DNA of 64,000 bases from Sporomusaceae bacterium (GCA_031460455.1 JAVKTQ010000009.1:1-64000), one strand, 5' to 3'. Shown: positions 14,213 to 22,784, counted from the stretch's first letter. Program-made: numbers and translations. Notes: generated by a model from the sequence alone, not told the origin.

Positions 14213-14812
14213 TTAATCGAGAATATAGACTGTAACCTTCTGGACGCCGAATTGGAGAGCGTCAGCGCGGTTTTCGAACGCGAGGTCGATTTTGTTGCCC
14301 TTGATGGCGCCGCCGATATCGTCGGCGATTGCAAAACCGTAGCCTTTGATGAATAACCGCGTGCCAAGCGGGATAACTCGGGGATCGACCGCCGCCAGCC
14401 CCCGTCTGAGTTCGTGCCCGCGGTAGGTGTGACTGCCGTTGCCGTCATCCTGAGCCGTGTAGGCGGTAGCGGTCATCGTCAGTTCGCGGTTGTAGCGATT
14501 TGGCGCAGTGCTGGCCCGTTCGCGCTGGAGGAAGGCGATGGTTTCTTTGCCGACCACGCCGTCGGGCTTCAGGCCGTTATAGGTCTGAAATCTCTGAACG
14601 GCCTCAAGGGTAGCGCCGCCGAAGATGCCGTCGATCTGCCCGGCGTAATAGCCGGTATCGGCCAGCAGCTTCTGAACCATCTTGACGTCCTCGCCCCGCG
14701 CTCCCTGTTTGAGGGGCTTGTCCGCCGCAGGCGCAGGGGCAACCGCTGCAAGCGCGGTGGCGTTGGCAAGCAACAGCGCCGCCAGTATCGCCGCAATATA
14801 AACTTTTTTCAT
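14213..14812 (-). CDS. Secreted peptidoglycan-binding and 3D-domain protein
   Basis: The 199-residue precursor has a signal peptide (KKVYIAAILAALLLANATALA), a PG_binding_1 domain (about residues 35-90: GARGEDVKMVQKLLADTGYY, IFGGATLEAVQRFQ, GVVGKETIAFL) and a C-terminal 3D domain (TMTATAYTAQDDGN, LAAVDPRVIPLGTRLFI, AIADDIGGAIKGNKIDLAF) with the three conserved Asp. This is the layout of SleB/YocH-like wall hydrolases; it should act on peptidoglycan outside the membrane. ATG 14812 follows AGAGGGGTGAATTG. A ydaO/yuaA riboswitch precedes it, which fits known control of wall hydrolases by c-di-AMP. Confidence 0.9.
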   Translation of the reverse strand: MKKVYIAAILAALLLANATALAAVAPAPAADKPLKQGARGEDVKMVQKLLADTGYYAGQIDGIFGGATLEAVQRFQTYNGLKPDGVVGKETIAFLQRERASTAPNRYNRELTMTATAYTAQDDGNGSHTYRGHELRRGLAAVDPRVIPLGTRLFIKGYGFAIADDIGGAIKGNKIDLAFENRADALQFGVQKVTVYILD

Positions 14813-14834
14813 CAATTCACCCCTCTTGTTGCTG

Positions 14835-14992
14835 GCCTCCGCGGCGCCGTTCGCGTATAACGGAACCGCTTGGCCTAATGCCTCGGGGATTAGCTGTCGG
14901 GTTCGGGCGAAGAGGATTAGACGCCCTTCCGCTGTCGCGGATTCACCCCTGTGTCTCTAGTGGTTCTCCCCTACCGGTTAGGATTCGGCATT
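14835..14992 (-). ncRNA. ydaO/yuaA (cyclic di-AMP) riboswitch
   Basis: Read on the minus strand, the leader contains the conserved blocks in order: GCCGAATCCTAACCGGTAGG, GGGGTGAATCCG, AGGGCG followed by CGCCCGAACCCGACAGCTAA, and a closing GGCATTAGGCC region. These match the ydaO/yuaA consensus as I remember it. The class binds c-di-AMP and usually turns off wall-hydrolase and potassium genes. It lies directly upstream of the 3D-domain gene with about 20 bases to the ribosome site. Exact boundaries are approximate. Confidence 0.85.
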
Positions 14993-15018
14993 ATAATGTA
15001 TTCGACAAAAGACGGCAA
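14990..15018 (-). promoter_or_regulatory. Promoter of the riboswitch transcript
   Basis: TTGCCG (15013-15018) and TATAAT (14990-14995), 17 bases apart on the minus strand, place the transcription start at the 5' edge of the riboswitch. Confidence 0.6.
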
Positions 15019-15088
15019 AATCATTTATTTTGCCCTAAAAACGCTCCGGTGCCGCCAAACAGGCACCTTTACACTGTCGCCAGCCACG

Positions 15089-15799
15089 CTATAGGCCAAG
15101 CTTTTCGAGCGTTTTGCGGTCGGCGACCCCGGTCGGCCTGAGTCCTTTGTCGTGCTGAAACCTTTTCAGCGCCTCTTCGACGTCCCGGTTGAACAACCCG
15201 TCGGCTCGCCCTTCATAATAGCCGTTTTTGCGCAGCCTGGTCTGCAGCAGGACAACGTCGGGCCCCGTGGAGGTGTAGCGCAGCTGGCGTTCGATGCGCA
15301 CCCTGCCCCCTTCGATGCGCACGGGGGTGCCGACAGGCACCCACTCAAACAATTCCTCGATGTCCCTGTTCCGCATGCGGATGCAGCCCTGGCTGGCGAA
15401 TTGGCCTATTGACCACGGTCTGTTGGTGCCGTGGATGCCGTACCCGCCCCACGGGACGTTGAGGCCTAGGAATCTGGTGCCGAAGATGTCGCCGGAGTGA
15501 TAGGCTTTCCAGGTGACGATCCACTCCCCGTACGGCGATGGGGTTTCCGAACGGCCGACGGCAATGCGGTATTGCTTGTATAATTTGCCGTCGCTCAGCA
15601 CTTCAAGACGGCGTGCCGGCACATTCACCACCAGAATTACACTGCCTTCGGGCCGTGTCGCCGGCTGATTGGGAACGGACGCGAGTTCCTGTTCGTCCCA
15701 GTATTCGAAACCGGCCAGCCCGGTAAGCAGCCCGGCGACAGCCAGCAGGGCAACGCAAAAGGATACACCATGCCTCCTGTTCCTAAGCGCGGTCAGCAA
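15089..15799 (-). CDS. L,D-transpeptidase (YkuD) with peptidoglycan-binding domain
   Basis: The 236-residue protein has a membrane anchor (about residues 12-32, [19 protein letters not shown]), a YkuD catalytic domain ([20 protein letters not shown] to the active-site motif [20 protein letters not shown], with the nucleophile Cys and catalytic His) and a C-terminal PG_binding_1 repeat ([15 protein letters not shown] onward). It should form 3-3 cross-links or attach proteins to the wall outside the membrane. The start is taken as TTG 15799 because GGAGGGGGAG lies seven bases before it; the frame stays open to 15916 with Arg-rich sequence that looks untranslated. Confidence 0.88.
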   Translation of the reverse strand: MLTALRNRRHGVSFCVALLAVAGLLTGLAGFEYWDEQELASVPNQPATRPEGSVILVVNVPARRLEVLSDGKLYKQYRIAVGRSETPSPYGEWIVTWKAYHSGDIFGTRFLGLNVPWGGYGIHGTNRPWSIGQFASQGCIRMRNRDIEELFEWVPVGTPVRIEGGRVRIERQLRYTSTGPDVVLLQTRLRKNGYYEGRADGLFNRDVEEALKRFQHDKGLRPTGVADRKTLEKLGL

Positions 15800-15935
15800 A
15801 TTTTTCTCCCCCTCCCGGCATTTCCTGGTCAAATATATGTAGCGTCTGCGGGCGATATCCCTGCAGGCGGCTTTGCTGCGTCGCCGGTGTCGGGTATAAT
15901 GGGTTTGAATGCGCATAACGGAGGTAAGGGCAACT

Positions 15936-17138
15936 GTGACTGAAAAATTGTATTATGTTGATTGTTATCAAAAAGAGTTTACAGCGAGAATTAAGGAATT
16001 GCGCACTCTGCCCGATGGCAGCTATGGCGTCGTACTTGACCGGACGGCATTTTATCCCGAGGGCGGCGGCCAGCCCTGCGACAAAGGTTGGTTGGACGAT
16101 ATCCCGGTGGTGGCGGTATACGAGGAGAACGGCTCGGTCGTGCACGTCACCGCCGTCAGACCGGCGTCGGAAGCGGTCCATGGCCGCCTGGACTGGGAAC
16201 GGCGTTTCGACCATATGCAGCAGCACAGCGGCGAACATATCCTGTCGGCGGTGTTCTCCGACCTCTTCGGCGGGGAGAATATCGGGTTTCATCTCGGCAG
16301 CGACGGGGTATACATCGATGTCACTATGGAAACGCTGACCGTTGAGCAGGCGGCTGCGGCGGAAGCGGCAGCCAACGCAATTGTGTTCGCCAATCTGCCG
16401 GTCAAGAGCGAATTTGTCGCCGGCGGCGACCTCGCCGGGTTCCCGCTGCGCAAACAGCCGGCGAAAGGCTTCGCCGCCATCCGCCTTGTCAGCGTGGCAG
16501 GAGTGGACTGCTGCCCGTGCGGCGGCACGCATGTAGCGGCCAGCGGCGAAATCGGCCTGATCAGGATTCGTTCCTGGGAACGCAAGGCCGGGGCTGTCCG
16601 GGTGGACTTCGTGTGCGGCGGCCGGGCCCTTGAGGACTACCGGCTGAACAGCGCCGTGGCCCGCGATCTATCCGTACGGTTGTCCGTGCCTGTCGTTGAG
16701 GTACCGGCAGCGGCCGAACGGCAACAGTGCAAGCTGGAAACGGCCACCCGGCAACTGCAGGCCGCAAAACAGGAACTCGCCGGCTACAGGGCCGACGAGT
16801 TATATGAAAAGGCTGACAAGTTTTCTGACATAAAGCTGGCCGTTTCTGTCATCGCGGACGCGTCGGCTGCCGAACTGTCGGATCTGGCCAGAGCGGTGCT
16901 GGCCCGCGGCCGCGCCGTCGTCCTGTTGGCGGCCGGGAGCGCCGAGCTTGACAAATCTCACTTTGTCTTTGCCTGCACTGCGGGCATCCCGGCCGATATG
17001 GGCAAGCTGCTGAAGAAGACGCTTGCGCTTACTGGGGGCAAGGGCGGCGGCAACGCCCACTGGGCGCAAGGCGGCGGCAGCTGGAGCGACAAGTTGGAAG
17101 ACGCCCTGCGGGCTGCCCGCGCGGACGTCTTCAGTTAG
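15936..17138 (+). CDS. Alanyl-tRNA editing protein (AlaX-L type, DHHA1 family)
   Basis: This 400-residue protein is a free-standing relative of the AlaRS editing half. It has the threonyl/alanyl editing domain with zinc ligands [11 protein letters not shown] and CPCGGTHV, and a C-terminal DHHA1 domain with the Gly-rich motif [15 protein letters not shown]. It should hydrolyse Ser- or Gly-mischarged tRNA-Ala in the cytoplasm. The start is GTG 15936, with GGAGG eleven bases before. It is divergent from the L,D-transpeptidase gene and convergent with the YibE/F gene. Confidence 0.92.
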   Translation: MTEKLYYVDCYQKEFTARIKELRTLPDGSYGVVLDRTAFYPEGGGQPCDKGWLDDIPVVAVYEENGSVVHVTAVRPASEAVHGRLDWERRFDHMQQHSGEHILSAVFSDLFGGENIGFHLGSDGVYIDVTMETLTVEQAAAAEAAANAIVFANLPVKSEFVAGGDLAGFPLRKQPAKGFAAIRLVSVAGVDCCPCGGTHVAASGEIGLIRIRSWERKAGAVRVDFVCGGRALEDYRLNSAVARDLSVRLSVPVVEVPAAAERQQCKLETATRQLQAAKQELAGYRADELYEKADKFSDIKLAVSVIADASAAELSDLARAVLARGRAVVLLAAGSAELDKSHFVFACTAGIPADMGKLLKKTLALTGGKGGGNAHWAQGGGSWSDKLEDALRAARADVFS

Positions 17139-17149
17139 CCGCTTAGGTA

Positions 17150-18274
17150 TTAACGCTCCCGGCCGCACATCAGGAAAGCGGCAATCAGGGCTGTCAGCGG
17201 GATGGCGCAGATAAGGCCGATGCTGCCGGTAAGGGCGCGGGCGATCTCGGTGACGATCATATTGAGATTCATGATTTTGAGCGCCGAGGCCTGCGGCTGG
17301 GAGGCGATCAGCAGCATAAGCGGCAGGGATGTGCCTACATAAGCCAGGATGAGGGTGTTGGACATCGTACCCATTATATCCCGGCCGACATTCATCCCGG
17401 TCATGAACAGGCTTTTCCTGTCCATATCCGGCTGGAGGGCTTTTACTTCGTAGAGGGCCGACGCAATCGAGATGGCAACATCCATTACCGCGCCGAGGGC
17501 TCCGAATACCATGCCCGAGAACAAGACCCCCTGGAAATCGATGTCGGCCATTTTCGTTGCCTTGAGCATCATGGCTTCCTCGCTATCGAGCCCCGTCAGG
17601 TGCATCAGTTGGATGGCGAGCAGGGAGAGCAGCCCGGCGATGGCCACGCCGCCCACCGTGCCGAGAATGGCGGCTAAGGACTTCTTGTTCCAGCCGCTGA
17701 TGGCGACCTGAGTCACGGTGGCAATCACGGCGCAGACGAGCAGGGTCAGGAGCGTCAGGTTTATTCCCCTGGCCAGCACCTGACCGATATAGACCTGAAA
17801 AATCAGAGCGGTGGAAAAGCCGATTACGAAAACTGTCTTTACGCCTACGACACCGGCGAATATCACCAGTGTGCCGATAAACAGGGCCAGCAGGACATAA
17901 ACATAATCGAAGCGGTCGAAATCGCTTACGTGGTATGACGTCCGGCCGAGGTCGTAGGCCACGGCGACGATGATTTTGTCGCCTGGTGCTACTTTGATTG
18001 CGTAGGGCGAACGCTCGGAAACAAAATTCAAAGTGTCGACGACCTTGCCTGTTTCCGGACCGGTGGTAATTCGTACCGTGACAAGTTCGCCGCGTTCGAG
18101 GAGGTACTGCTTCCGCGTAGCATCATCGAGCGGAGCGACCGACAGCACAAGACCTTTTTCGTACTGGACGGGGGGCGGGGCGGCGGGAGCGGCGCCGGCA
18201 AGGTTTAACCCGACGCTGAGGAGCATTATCAGTATAATGAATGTCTTTTTCAAGCCTCTTCCCCTTGTGGTCAT
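17150..18274 (-). CDS. YibE/F-family membrane protein
   Basis: The 374-residue protein has a signal segment, an extracytoplasmic domain of about 100 residues (VTVRITTGPETGKVVDTLNF to VSDFDRFDY), then seven or eight membrane helices. The conserved core of the family is visible: LFSGMVFGALGAVMDVAISI, TGMNVGRDIMGTMSNTLILAY and a Leu-rich C-terminal region. The function of YibE/F proteins is not established; they resemble transporters. ATG follows AGGAAAACAAA. It is monocistronic and ends 12 bases from the editing-protein stop. Confidence 0.88.
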   Translation of the reverse strand: MTTRGRGLKKTFIILIMLLSVGLNLAGAAPAAPPPVQYEKGLVLSVAPLDDATRKQYLLERGELVTVRITTGPETGKVVDTLNFVSERSPYAIKVAPGDKIIVAVAYDLGRTSYHVSDFDRFDYVYVLLALFIGTLVIFAGVVGVKTVFVIGFSTALIFQVYIGQVLARGINLTLLTLLVCAVIATVTQVAISGWNKKSLAAILGTVGGVAIAGLLSLLAIQLMHLTGLDSEEAMMLKATKMADIDFQGVLFSGMVFGALGAVMDVAISIASALYEVKALQPDMDRKSLFMTGMNVGRDIMGTMSNTLILAYVGTSLPLMLLIASQPQASALKIMNLNMIVTEIARALTGSIGLICAIPLTALIAAFLMCGRER

Positions 18275-18323
18275 TTTGTTTTCCTCTCATATATTCGTCA
18301 TTTATCATAGTTGTTCCTAGTAA

Positions 18324-18348
18324 AAAAAACCGGCCTTACCGGTTTTTA
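18324..18348 (-). terminator. Terminator, AAACCGG/CCGGTTT hairpin
   Basis: On the minus strand the stem is followed by eight T residues. Together with the next hairpin it ends the 18425-18883 transcript before the YibE/F promoter. Confidence 0.75.
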
Positions 18349-18356
18349 TTTATGTA

Positions 18357-18390
18357 AACGGTAAGCCGGCCCTTGCCGCTTACCGTTTTT
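18357..18390. terminator. Second hairpin of a tandem terminator
   Basis: AACGGTAAGC and GCTTACCGTT form a ten-base-pair stem directly upstream of the stronger hairpin at 18324. Confidence 0.6.
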
Positions 18391-18424
18391 GAATGTTGCT
18401 AGTCTTCGTTGCTATCGATCCCGG

Positions 18425-18883
18425 TCACTTAAGGATTTGCGCCGCCCCGGCCAGGCTGCTGCTGTCGCGGACGGTTTGGGGAATAAGCCCGGCGTTCTGC
18501 AGAATAGAGGCAAGCAGGTTGAGGCTCTCTTCGTAAGGACCGAGCCTGGATGCCAACTGGGTTGTGACTTCTTGCCGAACGGCGGTTTCCACAGTGCCCC
18601 GGATATCCCCGCCGTTTGCGGCGGCGGTTACCAGTCCGGCCAATTCTCCCTGACCGGCCCGATCAATGGCGACCTGGGTCACGCGGCTGACGATCGCTCC
18701 CCGGCCGCCTTGCTCAATGTCCTGCTTGAGGGCAAGCAGTTCCTGGACTTGGGCGGCTTTAGGGTTCTGGGCAATTATCTGCGCGAGCACATCGTCGGCG
18801 GTTGCGGCGTGAACCGAGGGCATCAGGGGTGAATAGGCAGCGGCAGCCATGGCGAGCATGGCCATGATAACGATTTTTTTCAT
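18425..18883 (-). CDS. Exported protein of unknown function (152 aa)
   Basis: The precursor starts MKKIVIMAMLAMAAAAYSPL and has a signal peptide ending near SVHAA. The mature part is Ala/Gln-rich and helical (DVLAQIIAQNPKAAQVQELL, AIVSRVTQVAIDRAGQGEL, ETAVRQEVTTQLASRLGPY). No domain is recognised. It would lie in the periplasm or outside the cell. ATG 18883 is chosen because AAAGGGG then has six bases spacing; the ATG six bases earlier abuts the site. A tandem terminator follows. Confidence 0.65.
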   Translation of the reverse strand: MKKIVIMAMLAMAAAAYSPLMPSVHAATADDVLAQIIAQNPKAAQVQELLALKQDIEQGGRGAIVSRVTQVAIDRAGQGELAGLVTAAANGGDIRGTVETAVRQEVTTQLASRLGPYEESLNLLASILQNAGLIPQTVRDSSSLAGAAQILK

Positions 18884-18965
18884 AGACATCCCCTTTCCAC
18901 GTTGCTCAGCCTCCATTTTACCATGCATGTTACGTAAACTAAAGGCGAAATATTTACCTTAAGAT

Positions 18966-19001
18966 AACCGACCCGACTGCTAGCAGGCAGCCGGGTCGGT
19001 T
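18966..19001 (-). terminator. Hairpin overlapping the comB stop
   Basis: AACCGACCCG and CGGGTCGGTT form a ten-base-pair stem whose right arm lies in the last comB codons. Only TTATCTT follows on the minus strand, so terminator strength is uncertain. Confidence 0.5.
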
Positions 19002-19696
19002 ATTTCTCCGCTGAGAAATTCAGGGACGATGTCGTAAAGATCATGCCGCAGGCAATAGCCAATATCTCCTCCGTAGCCGATGGCGGCAAGATTCCTGGCA
19101 TGGGCGCCCTGGGACGTCCGCCGCACAAGGTCGGCGCGGTAATCGTTGTATATCGCCCGGGCGGCTAGGGCCGCATCGCTAAGGTCGCTATGGCCAGTAA
19201 GCCTATCGGCAAGCAGTCCGGCGCACAGCGCGTCCTCGATGGTCAGGTGGCCGCGGGTTCCGGCGCAGAGAATTACAATATTCATCGATATTGAGGAAAG
19301 CTTCCGGCAAAGGGCGGCGGCGTTGACAAACGCACCGACATAGACTTTCGCCGCTTTCTCGGCCGTCTTAAGAGCGGCGGTGCCGTTGGTGGTCGTCATG
19401 ATGATCGTCTTGCCGGCTACCGCGGCTCGGTCGTACTCACCGGGCGAGTTGCCAAGGTCGAAGCCCGGAATGGGGCGGGCCTGGCGTTCACCCGCAAGCA
19501 GCGCCCCGAGGTGCAGTTCCTTGAGAGTTATGGCTTCTTCTACTGTCATGACCGGTATGATGCGGCGGCACCCGTTGGCGAAGGCGGTGGCCATCGATGT
19601 CGTAGCGCGGAAGATGTCGAGGACGGCGACGGCATGGTCTCCCTCGGGCGGCCTGGCAATATAGTCCAGGGGGGTAAAGTATACGTCGACTGTCAT
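18980..19696 (-). CDS. comB: 2-phosphosulfolactate phosphatase (ComB family)
   Basis: The 238-residue protein matches ComB: VLDIFRATTSMATAFANG, LLAGERQARPIPGFDLGNSP, TIIMTTTNGTAAL and VILCAGTRGHLTIEDALCAG. ComB removes phosphate from 2-phosphosulfolactate in coenzyme M synthesis of methanogens; in bacteria of this kind coenzyme M is not expected, so the true substrate may differ or sulfolactate may be the product. No comA or comC lies nearby. It follows the M20 hydrolase gene by nine bases, implying one operon. ATG follows GTAGGTGTTTAC. Confidence 0.9.
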   Translation of the reverse strand: MTVDVYFTPLDYIARPPEGDHAVAVLDIFRATTSMATAFANGCRRIIPVMTVEEAITLKELHLGALLAGERQARPIPGFDLGNSPGEYDRAAVAGKTIIMTTTNGTAALKTAEKAAKVYVGAFVNAAALCRKLSSISMNIVILCAGTRGHLTIEDALCAGLLADRLTGHSDLSDAALAARAIYNDYRADLVRRTSQGAHARNLAAIGYGGDIGYCLRHDLYDIVPEFLSGEITDPAAC

Positions 19697-19704
19697 GTAA
19701 ACAC

Positions 19705-20925
19705 CTACTTGGCGAGCTGCTTGATAGTGGCTGTCAGGACGTCGATGCCCTTCACAATGTCGTCGGCGTCGGCCTCTTCTTCCGGATTGTGGCTGATGCC
19801 GCTCCGGCAGGGAATGAATATCATCCCGGTGGGGGCTATGGCGGCCATGTTCATAGCGTCGTGGCCGGCGCCGCTGTTCATCAGCCGGTAAGGCATGGTG
19901 AGCTGACGGCAGACGGTTTCGATCGTCTGGATGATGTCTGCGTTCATGGGGACCGGTTTGTCGGCGGTCACCACTTCGATCGCCACCGGCGTTTCCTGGC
20001 CGTCGGCGATAGTGCTGACAGCGTCTTTGATGTCCTGGATGGTTTCGATTATGCTGTCGTGGTCCACGCCGCGAATGTCGACGCCCATCTCCACCCGCCC
20101 GGGGATGACGTTCATTACATTAGGGTGGTTGCGGATTACGCCTACCGTCCCGACTGTGCCGCGATGGTGCTGCTCAAGGGCGATTTCCTGCACTGCGAGG
20201 ATTATCATTGCCGCGCTCACGAGGGCGTCCTGACGGTCGCCCATCGGCGTCGTTCCCGAGTGTCCGGCCACTCCGTCGACAACGATCTTGAGGCGGGTGG
20301 GGGCTGCGATTGCCTCGACGATGCCGATCGTATCATTTGTCCTCTCGAGGACCGGTCCTTGTTCGATATGCAGCTCAATGAAGGCCTTTAACTCGTCCCG
20401 GCTACGGCCGGCGGCCCGGGCATTGGCCAGGTCGAGGCCATGGCGGCCGATAGCGTCGGGAAAGCTTTCGCCGGCCTGATCTTTGGCTTTCGACCATGAC
20501 GGGTTGACGGAACCTGTCATCGCTTTGCTGCCCATGGTGGCAAAACCGAAGCGGCTGGATTCTTCCGCCATGAATACAATGAGCTCCAAGGGATGGGCCA
20601 ACGGACCTTGCCCGGCCAAGCGGCGGATGGCAGCCAAGCCGCCGACTACCCCCAGGACGCCGTCGAAGCGGCCGCCCTCGGGAACGGTGTCAAGGTGCGA
20701 GCCGGTGGCTACCGCCGGAGCTCCCGCTACAGCGCCTTCCAGCCGCCCGATAATGTTGCCGAACGCGTCGCGGTGCACGGTCAGGCCTGACTGGCGCATC
20801 AATTCCTGGATATATTCTCCGGCGCGGCGATCCTCGTCGCTGAAAGCGAGGCGGGTGATTCCCGGCCCGCCTGTGCTGAATCCGGCCAATTCGGCGATAG
20901 TGGCCATTACCCATTCTCTGTCCAC
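19705..20925 (-). CDS. M20-family amidase (N-carbamoyl-amino-acid hydrolase / allantoate amidohydrolase type)
   Basis: This 406-residue metallopeptidase-like enzyme has ATGSHLDTVPEGGRFDGVLG (metal-ligand His and Asp), FMAEESSRFG (Glu-Glu), FIELHIEQGPVLE, VDGVAGHSGTTPMGDRQDAL (dimerisation-domain His) and SGAGHDAMNMA near the end. These define the hydantoinase/carbamoylase branch of M20, which hydrolyses N-carbamoyl-amino acids, ureidoglycine-type compounds or allantoate in the cytoplasm. The substrate cannot be settled here; no hydantoinase is adjacent. The start is GTG 20925 after GGAGGCATTGCC. Confidence 0.9.
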   Translation of the reverse strand: MDREWVMATIAELAGFSTGGPGITRLAFSDEDRRAGEYIQELMRQSGLTVHRDAFGNIIGRLEGAVAGAPAVATGSHLDTVPEGGRFDGVLGVVGGLAAIRRLAGQGPLAHPLELIVFMAEESSRFGFATMGSKAMTGSVNPSWSKAKDQAGESFPDAIGRHGLDLANARAAGRSRDELKAFIELHIEQGPVLERTNDTIGIVEAIAAPTRLKIVVDGVAGHSGTTPMGDRQDALVSAAMIILAVQEIALEQHHRGTVGTVGVIRNHPNVMNVIPGRVEMGVDIRGVDHDSIIETIQDIKDAVSTIADGQETPVAIEVVTADKPVPMNADIIQTIETVCRQLTMPYRLMNSGAGHDAMNMAAIAPTGMIFIPCRSGISHNPEEEADADDIVKGIDVLTATIKQLAK

Positions 20926-20967
20926 GGCAATGCCTCCTTAATTATTCATGTCCGCTGCCGCGCCCGA

Positions 20968-21528
20968 TCAGAGGGTGATCATCAAGGTGTGGATGAACAT
21001 CACCACGCCGGCGCCACCGCTGACCAAAGCCATGTACCAGTAATACGGCACTTTGTTTATTGAAGCCAGGGAACTCAAAAGGATGCCTATCTGCAGGAAA
21101 ATCATCGATTGCCCGAAGCGCGAGTTGAAATCCCGGGCGATGTCCCGCTCTTTCTCCAAGCGCTGGGCCTCTTCCATTATCTCCTTCTTTTCCCCTTTGT
21201 AACGGCTGATTTCTTTATCGAACTCAGCGAGTTTCGCCGCGTAAGTCTGTTCTTTGCCCGGCAGGGGCGAAACGAAGCTTAGGCTGTCGCGTTGGACCTG
21301 ATAAGCGGTTTCTTTGATACTCTTCGCCTGGTAATAGGCCCACTGATCCGACGCCTGGCTTTGCGCCAGCACCATTTTGTTGCCGTAGCCGGCGGCCTTG
21401 AAGGACGCAAGTGTGGCGCAGACAGCGAGAATCACCGTCGTTACGGCAATCAGAGTCGGCAGTTTTTCGGACAAAAAAGAGCGAGCGGCAGGACCGGTCT
21501 TCTGAGCAACTGCATCGGTTCCGGGCAT
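20968..21528 (-). CDS. DUF4337-family membrane protein
   Basis: The 186-residue protein has one N-terminal membrane helix (about residues 25-45, LIAVTTVILAVCATLASF), a long charged coiled coil (EFDKEISRYKGEKKEIMEEA) and two C-terminal helices. The AQSQASDQWAYYQAKSIKE segment is the DUF4337 hallmark. Function is unknown. ATG 21528 follows GGAGGATAGTTG. A terminator precedes it at 21551, so it is likely a separate unit from the small genes upstream. Confidence 0.8.
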   Translation of the reverse strand: MPGTDAVAQKTGPAARSFLSEKLPTLIAVTTVILAVCATLASFKAAGYGNKMVLAQSQASDQWAYYQAKSIKETAYQVQRDSLSFVSPLPGKEQTYAAKLAEFDKEISRYKGEKKEIMEEAQRLEKERDIARDFNSRFGQSMIFLQIGILLSSLASINKVPYYWYMALVSGGAGVVMFIHTLMITL

Positions 21529-21550
21529 CAACTATCCTCCCCGTATCTTT

Positions 21551-21576
21551 CAAAAAATAAGCGCCGTAAGGCGCTT
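21551..21576 (-). terminator. Terminator after the 43-residue gene
   Basis: AAGCGCC-TTAC-GGCGCTT followed by ATTTTTTG on the minus strand. Confidence 0.75.
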
Positions 21577-21588
21577 GGGCTGCAACAA

Positions 21589-21720
21589 TTACCTAATAAA
21601 GGATACAACCATCACCAACAAAAGGACGGCTGCGGTAACACCTCCGACGACAAGGGCGGTGCGGTTCACCTTCTGCATGTCCTGCTTGTGATAGCCTCGC
21701 TTGCTGGGTCCCCTAGGCAT
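21589..21720 (-). CDS. 43-residue single-pass membrane protein
   Basis: ATG 21720 to TAA 21589 encodes a basic N-terminus (MPRGPSKRGYHKQDMQKVNR) followed by one membrane helix (TALVVGGVTAAVLLLVMVVS) and a short cytoplasmic or exported end. GGGGGATGGGCG precedes the start and a clear terminator follows the stop, so it looks like a real short gene. Family unrecognised. Confidence 0.65.
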   Translation of the reverse strand: MPRGPSKRGYHKQDMQKVNRTALVVGGVTAAVLLLVMVVSFIR

Positions 21721-21791
21721 CGCCCATCCCCCTATTCAGAAGTTCGTCATTAATTCAATTTTACATTATTTGGCGAATAATTCAAGCCGTC

Positions 21792-21953
21792 CTAAGCCCC
21801 GAAGGCAAAATCCTGCTGGCATTTCGAACAAAATATTTGTTCGCCGTTGACAGCCTTGCACATGGGAACGACAACGATGGCGCCGCAGTGGGGACAGATA
21901 ATCTTTACTCCTTTTTCGATCGGACATTTGCGGCGCCGATGCCGCCTCAGCAT
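21792..21953 (-). CDS. 53-residue zinc-ribbon protein
   Basis: ATG 21953 to TAG 21792 encodes a protein with a basic start (MLRRHRRRKCP) and a CPHC...CSKC ribbon (IICPHCGAIVVVPMCKAV, then IFCSKCQQDFAFGA). GGAGGG lies seven bases before the start. An overlapping open frame in another register has no such pattern. Its role is unknown; such ribbons often bind nucleic acid or deliver metal. It lies upstream of nothing but the 43-residue gene and downstream of the redox gene. Confidence 0.7.
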   Translation of the reverse strand: MLRRHRRRKCPIEKGVKIICPHCGAIVVVPMCKAVNGEQIFCSKCQQDFAFGA

Positions 21954-22004
21954 GACACATCCCTCCCGCTAACATGATATGCGGGGTGGGCTGCGTCGGA
22001 AACG

Positions 22005-22271
22005 TCAATACTTTACGGGCTTGATGACGTTGTGGGCATAGGTTTCCACAAGATATTCCAGGATGTTGTCAGCGGAGGTGAGAATCGTTTCGCCGTCCAC
22101 CAGCACCGGCACCGAGTATTGTCCGGTCAACTCGAATACCTGGGTGCGCTTGGCTTTCGCCGGACTGACGTTGACACATATATACGTAAGCTCAAGTTCG
22201 GCGAGCTTTTCTCTGATGCTCTGGCATTCCGGACAGGCATGGAGGTTATAGAGTATAAGCCTCGCATCCAT
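22005..22271 (-). CDS. Glutaredoxin-like protein
   Basis: This 88-residue thioredoxin-fold protein has LILYNLHACPECQSIREKL with a CPEC active site, the cis-Pro segment YSVPVLVDGETILTSAD and a C-terminal helix. It fits the glutaredoxin/GST-N group and should reduce disulfides or handle metal thiols in the cytoplasm. ATG follows AAGGAGGGAACGGTA. It lies 18 bases after the ferritin-like gene, so the two probably form an operon. Confidence 0.87.
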   Translation of the reverse strand: MDARLILYNLHACPECQSIREKLAELELTYICVNVSPAKAKRTQVFELTGQYSVPVLVDGETILTSADNILEYLVETYAHNVIKPVKY

Positions 22272-22289
22272 TACCGTTCCCTCCTTCGC

Positions 22290-22784
22290 TTACGCCCAGG
22301 CGTCGATCATTTCGCGGAGTTTGACGACATGGGCCTGTTCTTCGCCCTTCAGGAGACGGAAGACGTCCCTGGCCTCGGCGAACTTTGCCCTGGCGGCCAG
22401 TTCATCGTAAAACAGCACTGAGTCTTTCTCCGCCTGCATGGCAGCCTGCAGGACAGCCTGCACGCTTGTCAGCTCGGCGACGTGTTTGCCGGCGTCGTAA
22501 GGTTTGGGGAAAACGTGTTCTTCGGCGATAACCGTAAGGTAGCGGGAAGTCTCGGGGTCGAAGAGGTATTCGGCCGAATGGGCTTCCTTTCGGTTTTCGA
22601 TCATGTTGAAGAGGGTGGTAAATCTAGCCAGATGGTGTATTTCCTCGTTTTTCAGCCACAGGAACAATTCTTTGTGGGCAGGGTTAGTGGTTTGCTGGTA
22701 AGCCTGTTGATAAAAGTCCCGCCCGCGGGCCTCCATCGCCATTGCGATGCGCAACCCTTCAAGATCACTGAACATGTTGGCCAT
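22290..22784 (-). CDS. Ferritin-like (rubrerythrin-family) diiron protein
   Basis: The 164-residue four-helix protein shows the two Glu/His repeats of the family: AMAMEARGRDFYQQAYQQT, FLWLKNEEIHHLARF, then QAAMQAEKDSVLFYDELAAR and LLKGEEQAHVVKL. There is no C-terminal rubredoxin domain, so it resembles erythrin-type members that reduce peroxide or store iron in anaerobes. ATG follows AGGAGGAATACGGT. The glutaredoxin-like gene follows closely. Confidence 0.87.
   Translation of the reverse strand: MANMFSDLEGLRIAMAMEARGRDFYQQAYQQTTNPAHKELFLWLKNEEIHHLARFTTLFNMIENRKEAHSAEYLFDPETSRYLTVIAEEHVFPKPYDAGKHVAELTSVQAVLQAAMQAEKDSVLFYDELAARAKFAEARDVFRLLKGEEQAHVVKLREMIDAWA

Noticed and set aside
18350-18360. 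TTATGTAAACG, similar to a XerD half-site
   Set aside because: The adjoining bases do not match a XerC half and lie in a terminator pair.
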